A stretch of DNA of 7,486 nt, taken from Treponema sp. Its GTDB lineage: Bacteria > Spirochaetota > Spirochaetia > Treponematales > Treponemataceae. The translations under genes were made by a program, and so were the position numbers. Below the pieces are notes generated by a model. That model ran no database searches, had not been told where the DNA came from, and saw only the letters and a program-made list of their open reading frames with translations. Where the stretch lies: NCBI GenBank assembly GCA_024691105.1, contig JAILNY010000043.1:1-7486 (forward strand), read 5' to 3'. Shown piece by piece: positions 5,573 to 7,486 of the stretch. Every line of letters starts with the position of its first letter. Position 1 is the first letter of the stretch.

Positions 5573-7450
5573 TTAACGCCAATAACAATTATCCTCAACT
5601 ATATTTGAATTTTTTGGGGTATCGGAATCTAAAGGATATATCCAATAATCGTTATAAAAACGTTTATCATAGTCGTATTGTGACTCCCAACGATGTCCTT
5701 TAATGCCAAATAAGAGCTGTAAAGCGCCACCAATATGGATTGCGGTTTTTCCTAGAGACTTTACATATGAACCTAACGGTAAACCATATGCACCACAACC
5801 AATCAATGCAATATCAAAGTCGCAAGCCATAATTTTCTTTTTCGTATCCTCAAAGGCTTCAAACCATGATTCATAACCATCGGTATTTCCTGCAATTGTT
5901 TGTGGAGCTTTTATAATTTTAAGTTCAAATTGTGGCAGAACTTCTGGATTAGCAAATAATTTTTCTCTGTTTTCAAATTGCTTTTTTATTGAATTTTCAA
6001 AAGGATGAATAACAAGTACTTTCTTTCCTTCAAGCACTTTTGTGTATGGATTATTATATAAAAATGAATTTAGACACGCTAATTCAACTAATAATGCAGC
6101 AGGAACATTCTCAGAAAGTATTTCTCCTTCTCCATCATTGAACCACACAGCACAACAATCAATAGATTTTATGGCATCAAAATACAATTCTGAAAATTTA
6201 TCAAGGTTTTCATTATTAACAGGAAAGAATCCGGTGTTATATCTCATCACATGTTTGAGTTCATCATTATACCCTTTTTTATTTCTGTAAGCATTAAGAC
6301 AATCTAATTCAAAACCTCCAAATCTTGTAATAAAAATCGGTTTCTTTTGCGACAAAAGTTCTAAAAGTTTATCATTCCCATCTTGATTAAAATATACCGT
6401 AGATTTGTAGTTCTTGATGTGTCTGTTGATTTTATCTTGATATGATTCGACTTGCTCTTTTACAAACTTTGATCTTAAGCGTTTAAAAAGCCAGACTGGA
6501 ATTTTATAAGGTTTAGTAATTATTTTTTTTATTATAGATTTGTATTGATTTTTTTTATTTATTTTTTTTGTAACAACTATGATCTGATTTTTATAATCAA
6601 CTCCAAAGTATTTTATTAAATTTGTTTCGTAACATTGTATAATTGGATTATTAGATTTTAAATTATCAAATATTGAAACATTTGCAGCATTAAATAAATT
6701 ATCAGAAACCATTTTCATATATGTATTTTTTCCATGAACACGAATGATTTCATCTTTAAATTTATTATAAATATTACAACGTCCAATAAAATCTTTTTCA
6801 CTACTTTTAGAAATTGCATCATTTGCGCCAATGTAATAATCAAATAAAGGCTCTTTTATATGAATAAATCTTCCTTGTTTTGCAAGACGTATAGAGGTAT
6901 CCCATTCCTGGTAACTTGGAACAGTTTCATCCAAATATCCAATTTGATCCAGATGCTTTTTTGAACATAACAGACTTTGAAACATAGGACCTGATTTTAC
7001 GAGCAGATCTTTATATGATTTTTTCTCATCAATATGCGGCAATGCCCAATACTTCTTTTCATTTGTATCAACATCAACAGTATTGCAATCACTATAAATT
7101 ACAATCCAATCATCATAACCATACCGTTCAAGAACAGACAGTTCTTTTTCAATTTTATCTATACGCCACACATCATCGCTGTCATTAAACATAATCCAAT
7201 CATAATTTGCTTTTGTTAAGCCAAGATTACGGGCAGCTTGCGCTCCTTGTTTTTCGTCTGATTGTCTGAAAACTTTTATCCTTGAATCATTAGAAGCATA
7301 TTCATTACATATCAGCAATGAAGAATCTGTAGAATGATCATCAACAAGAATCAACTCAAAATCTTTATTAGATTGAGAAAGAACAGAATCAATACATTTT
7401 TTTAATGTATGTGCCCTGTTATGAACAGGAATAACTATTGAAACAAACAT
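5573..7450 (-). CDS. Two-domain glycosyltransferase: N-terminal GT2 (GT-A fold) fused to C-terminal GT-D-like domain
   Basis: A 625-residue protein. Residues 1 to about 240 form a family 2 GT-A transferase: MFVSIVIPVHNRAHTLKKCI at the start, LILVDDHSTD (33-42), AARNLGL (72-78), the metal-binding DxD as Asp90-Ser-Asp92 in FNDSDD and the base-region motif QEWD (181-184). Residues about 290-335 are a very basic, AT-rich-encoded linker (IPVWLFKRLRSKF). Residues about 350-590 look like the GT-D-like domain found in surface-glycan loci, with ITRFGGFELD (374-383), WFNDGEGE (436-443), KKVLVIHPFE (476-485), DIALIGCGAYGLPLG (546-560) and GGALQLLFGIKGHRWE (574-589). A bifunctional enzyme adding two sugars is likely; linkages cannot be predicted. 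No transmembrane segment is seen. The start is fixed by AGGAGG at 7456-7461. Family assignment is firm for the first domain and moderate for the second. Confidence 0.87.
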   Translation of the reverse strand: MFVSIVIPVHNRAHTLKKCIDSVLSQSNKDFELILVDDHSTDSSLLICNEYASNDSRIKVFRQSDEKQGAQAARNLGLTKANYDWIMFNDSDDVWRIDKIEKELSVLERYGYDDWIVIYSDCNTVDVDTNEKKYWALPHIDEKKSYKDLLVKSGPMFQSLLCSKKHLDQIGYLDETVPSYQEWDTSIRLAKQGRFIHIKEPLFDYYIGANDAISKSSEKDFIGRCNIYNKFKDEIIRVHGKNTYMKMVSDNLFNAANVSIFDNLKSNNPIIQCYETNLIKYFGVDYKNQIIVVTKKINKKNQYKSIIKKIITKPYKIPVWLFKRLRSKFVKEQVESYQDKINRHIKNYKSTVYFNQDGNDKLLELLSQKKPIFITRFGGFELDCLNAYRNKKGYNDELKHVMRYNTGFFPVNNENLDKFSELYFDAIKSIDCCAVWFNDGEGEILSENVPAALLVELACLNSFLYNNPYTKVLEGKKVLVIHPFENSIKKQFENREKLFANPEVLPQFELKIIKAPQTIAGNTDGYESWFEAFEDTKKKIMACDFDIALIGCGAYGLPLGSYVKSLGKTAIHIGGALQLLFGIKGHRWESQYDYDKRFYNDYWIYPLDSDTPKNSNIVEDNCYWR

Positions 7451-7455
7451 TATCT

Positions 7456-7461
7456 CCTCCT
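7456..7461 (-). promoter_or_regulatory. Consensus ribosome binding site (AGGAGG) of the two-domain glycosyltransferase
   Basis: A full-consensus AGGAGG stands five bases before the ATG at 7450 on the minus strand, the strongest ribosome site in the window. The remaining bases to 7486 are AT-rich with no readable gene or promoter; the upstream neighbour lies outside. Confidence 0.8.
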
Positions 7462-7486
7462 ACACATTATTAAATATTAAAAATTC

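Larger units (their letters stand above)
1..7450 (-). other. Probable single polysaccharide-biosynthesis transcription unit
   Basis: Eight same-strand genes are packed with overlaps of 4, 1 and 20 bp and gaps of 12, 19, 48 and 58 bp, with no intrinsic terminator between them. Gene content is nucleotide-sugar synthesis plus glycosyltransfer, except for the small ORF/ART-like pair. The unit continues past both window edges. A candidate internal promoter lies at 5100-5128. Confidence 0.7.

Noticed and set aside
5446..5703. Plus-strand open frame of 85 codons across the cupin start and the GT stop
   Set aside because: It is antisense to two supported genes, has no recognisable domain, and is explained as a shadow frame.

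Overview
The window is a piece of a surface-polysaccharide (capsule, LPS or exopolysaccharide) biosynthesis locus. Every supported gene lies on the minus strand, so the locus reads from about 7450 down to 1 and runs off the left edge. It is AT-rich, and several genes have recognisable Shine-Dalgarno sequences (AGGAGG, AAAGGA, AAGGGG). This argues against Bacteroidota and fits a low-GC Firmicute or a host-associated spirochaete. The style of the nucleotide-sugar proteins leads me to favour a Treponema-like bacterium, but this is a weak inference and no RNA or marker gene is present to settle it.

Layout in transcription order: (1) 7450-5573, a 625-residue protein joining a GT2 (GT-A fold) glycosyltransferase to a C-terminal domain resembling the GT-D-like glycosyltransferase family; (2) 5553-5140, a small cupin; (3) 5081-4875, a 68-residue basic protein of unknown function; (4) 4894-4271, a protein with ADP-ribosyltransferase-like motifs that overlaps the small gene by 20 bp; (5) 4258-3134, a DegT/DnrJ/EryC1/StrS-type PLP sugar aminotransferase resembling perosamine synthases; (6) 3134-1947, a GT4 glycosyltransferase; (7) 1898-558, UDP-glucose 6-dehydrogenase; (8) 561 to beyond position 1, UDP-glucuronate decarboxylase, cut by the window edge.

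How they fit together: Ugd converts UDP-glucose to UDP-glucuronate and the decarboxylase converts that to UDP-xylose, so the pair can supply both donors. The aminotransferase probably makes an amino-deoxysugar nucleotide from a keto-sugar made elsewhere, because no 4,6-dehydratase is present here. The GT2/GT-D-like protein and the GT4 protein would add sugars to a growing glycan. No flippase, polymerase, ABC exporter or initiating transferase is visible, so these must lie outside. Gene junctions are tight: ATGA and TAATG overlaps and short gaps, the longest being 58 bp.

The pair at 4271-5081 does not fit the sugar pathway. It is a small ORF followed by an overlapping ART-like protein, preceded by the second-longest type of gap in the locus, which contains a perfect TATAAT box and a 9-bp inverted repeat. 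It looks like an inserted two-gene module, possibly toxin-antitoxin or defence-like, and is the part most worth a second look. No rRNA, tRNA, CRISPR array, insertion sequence or convincing intrinsic terminator was seen.
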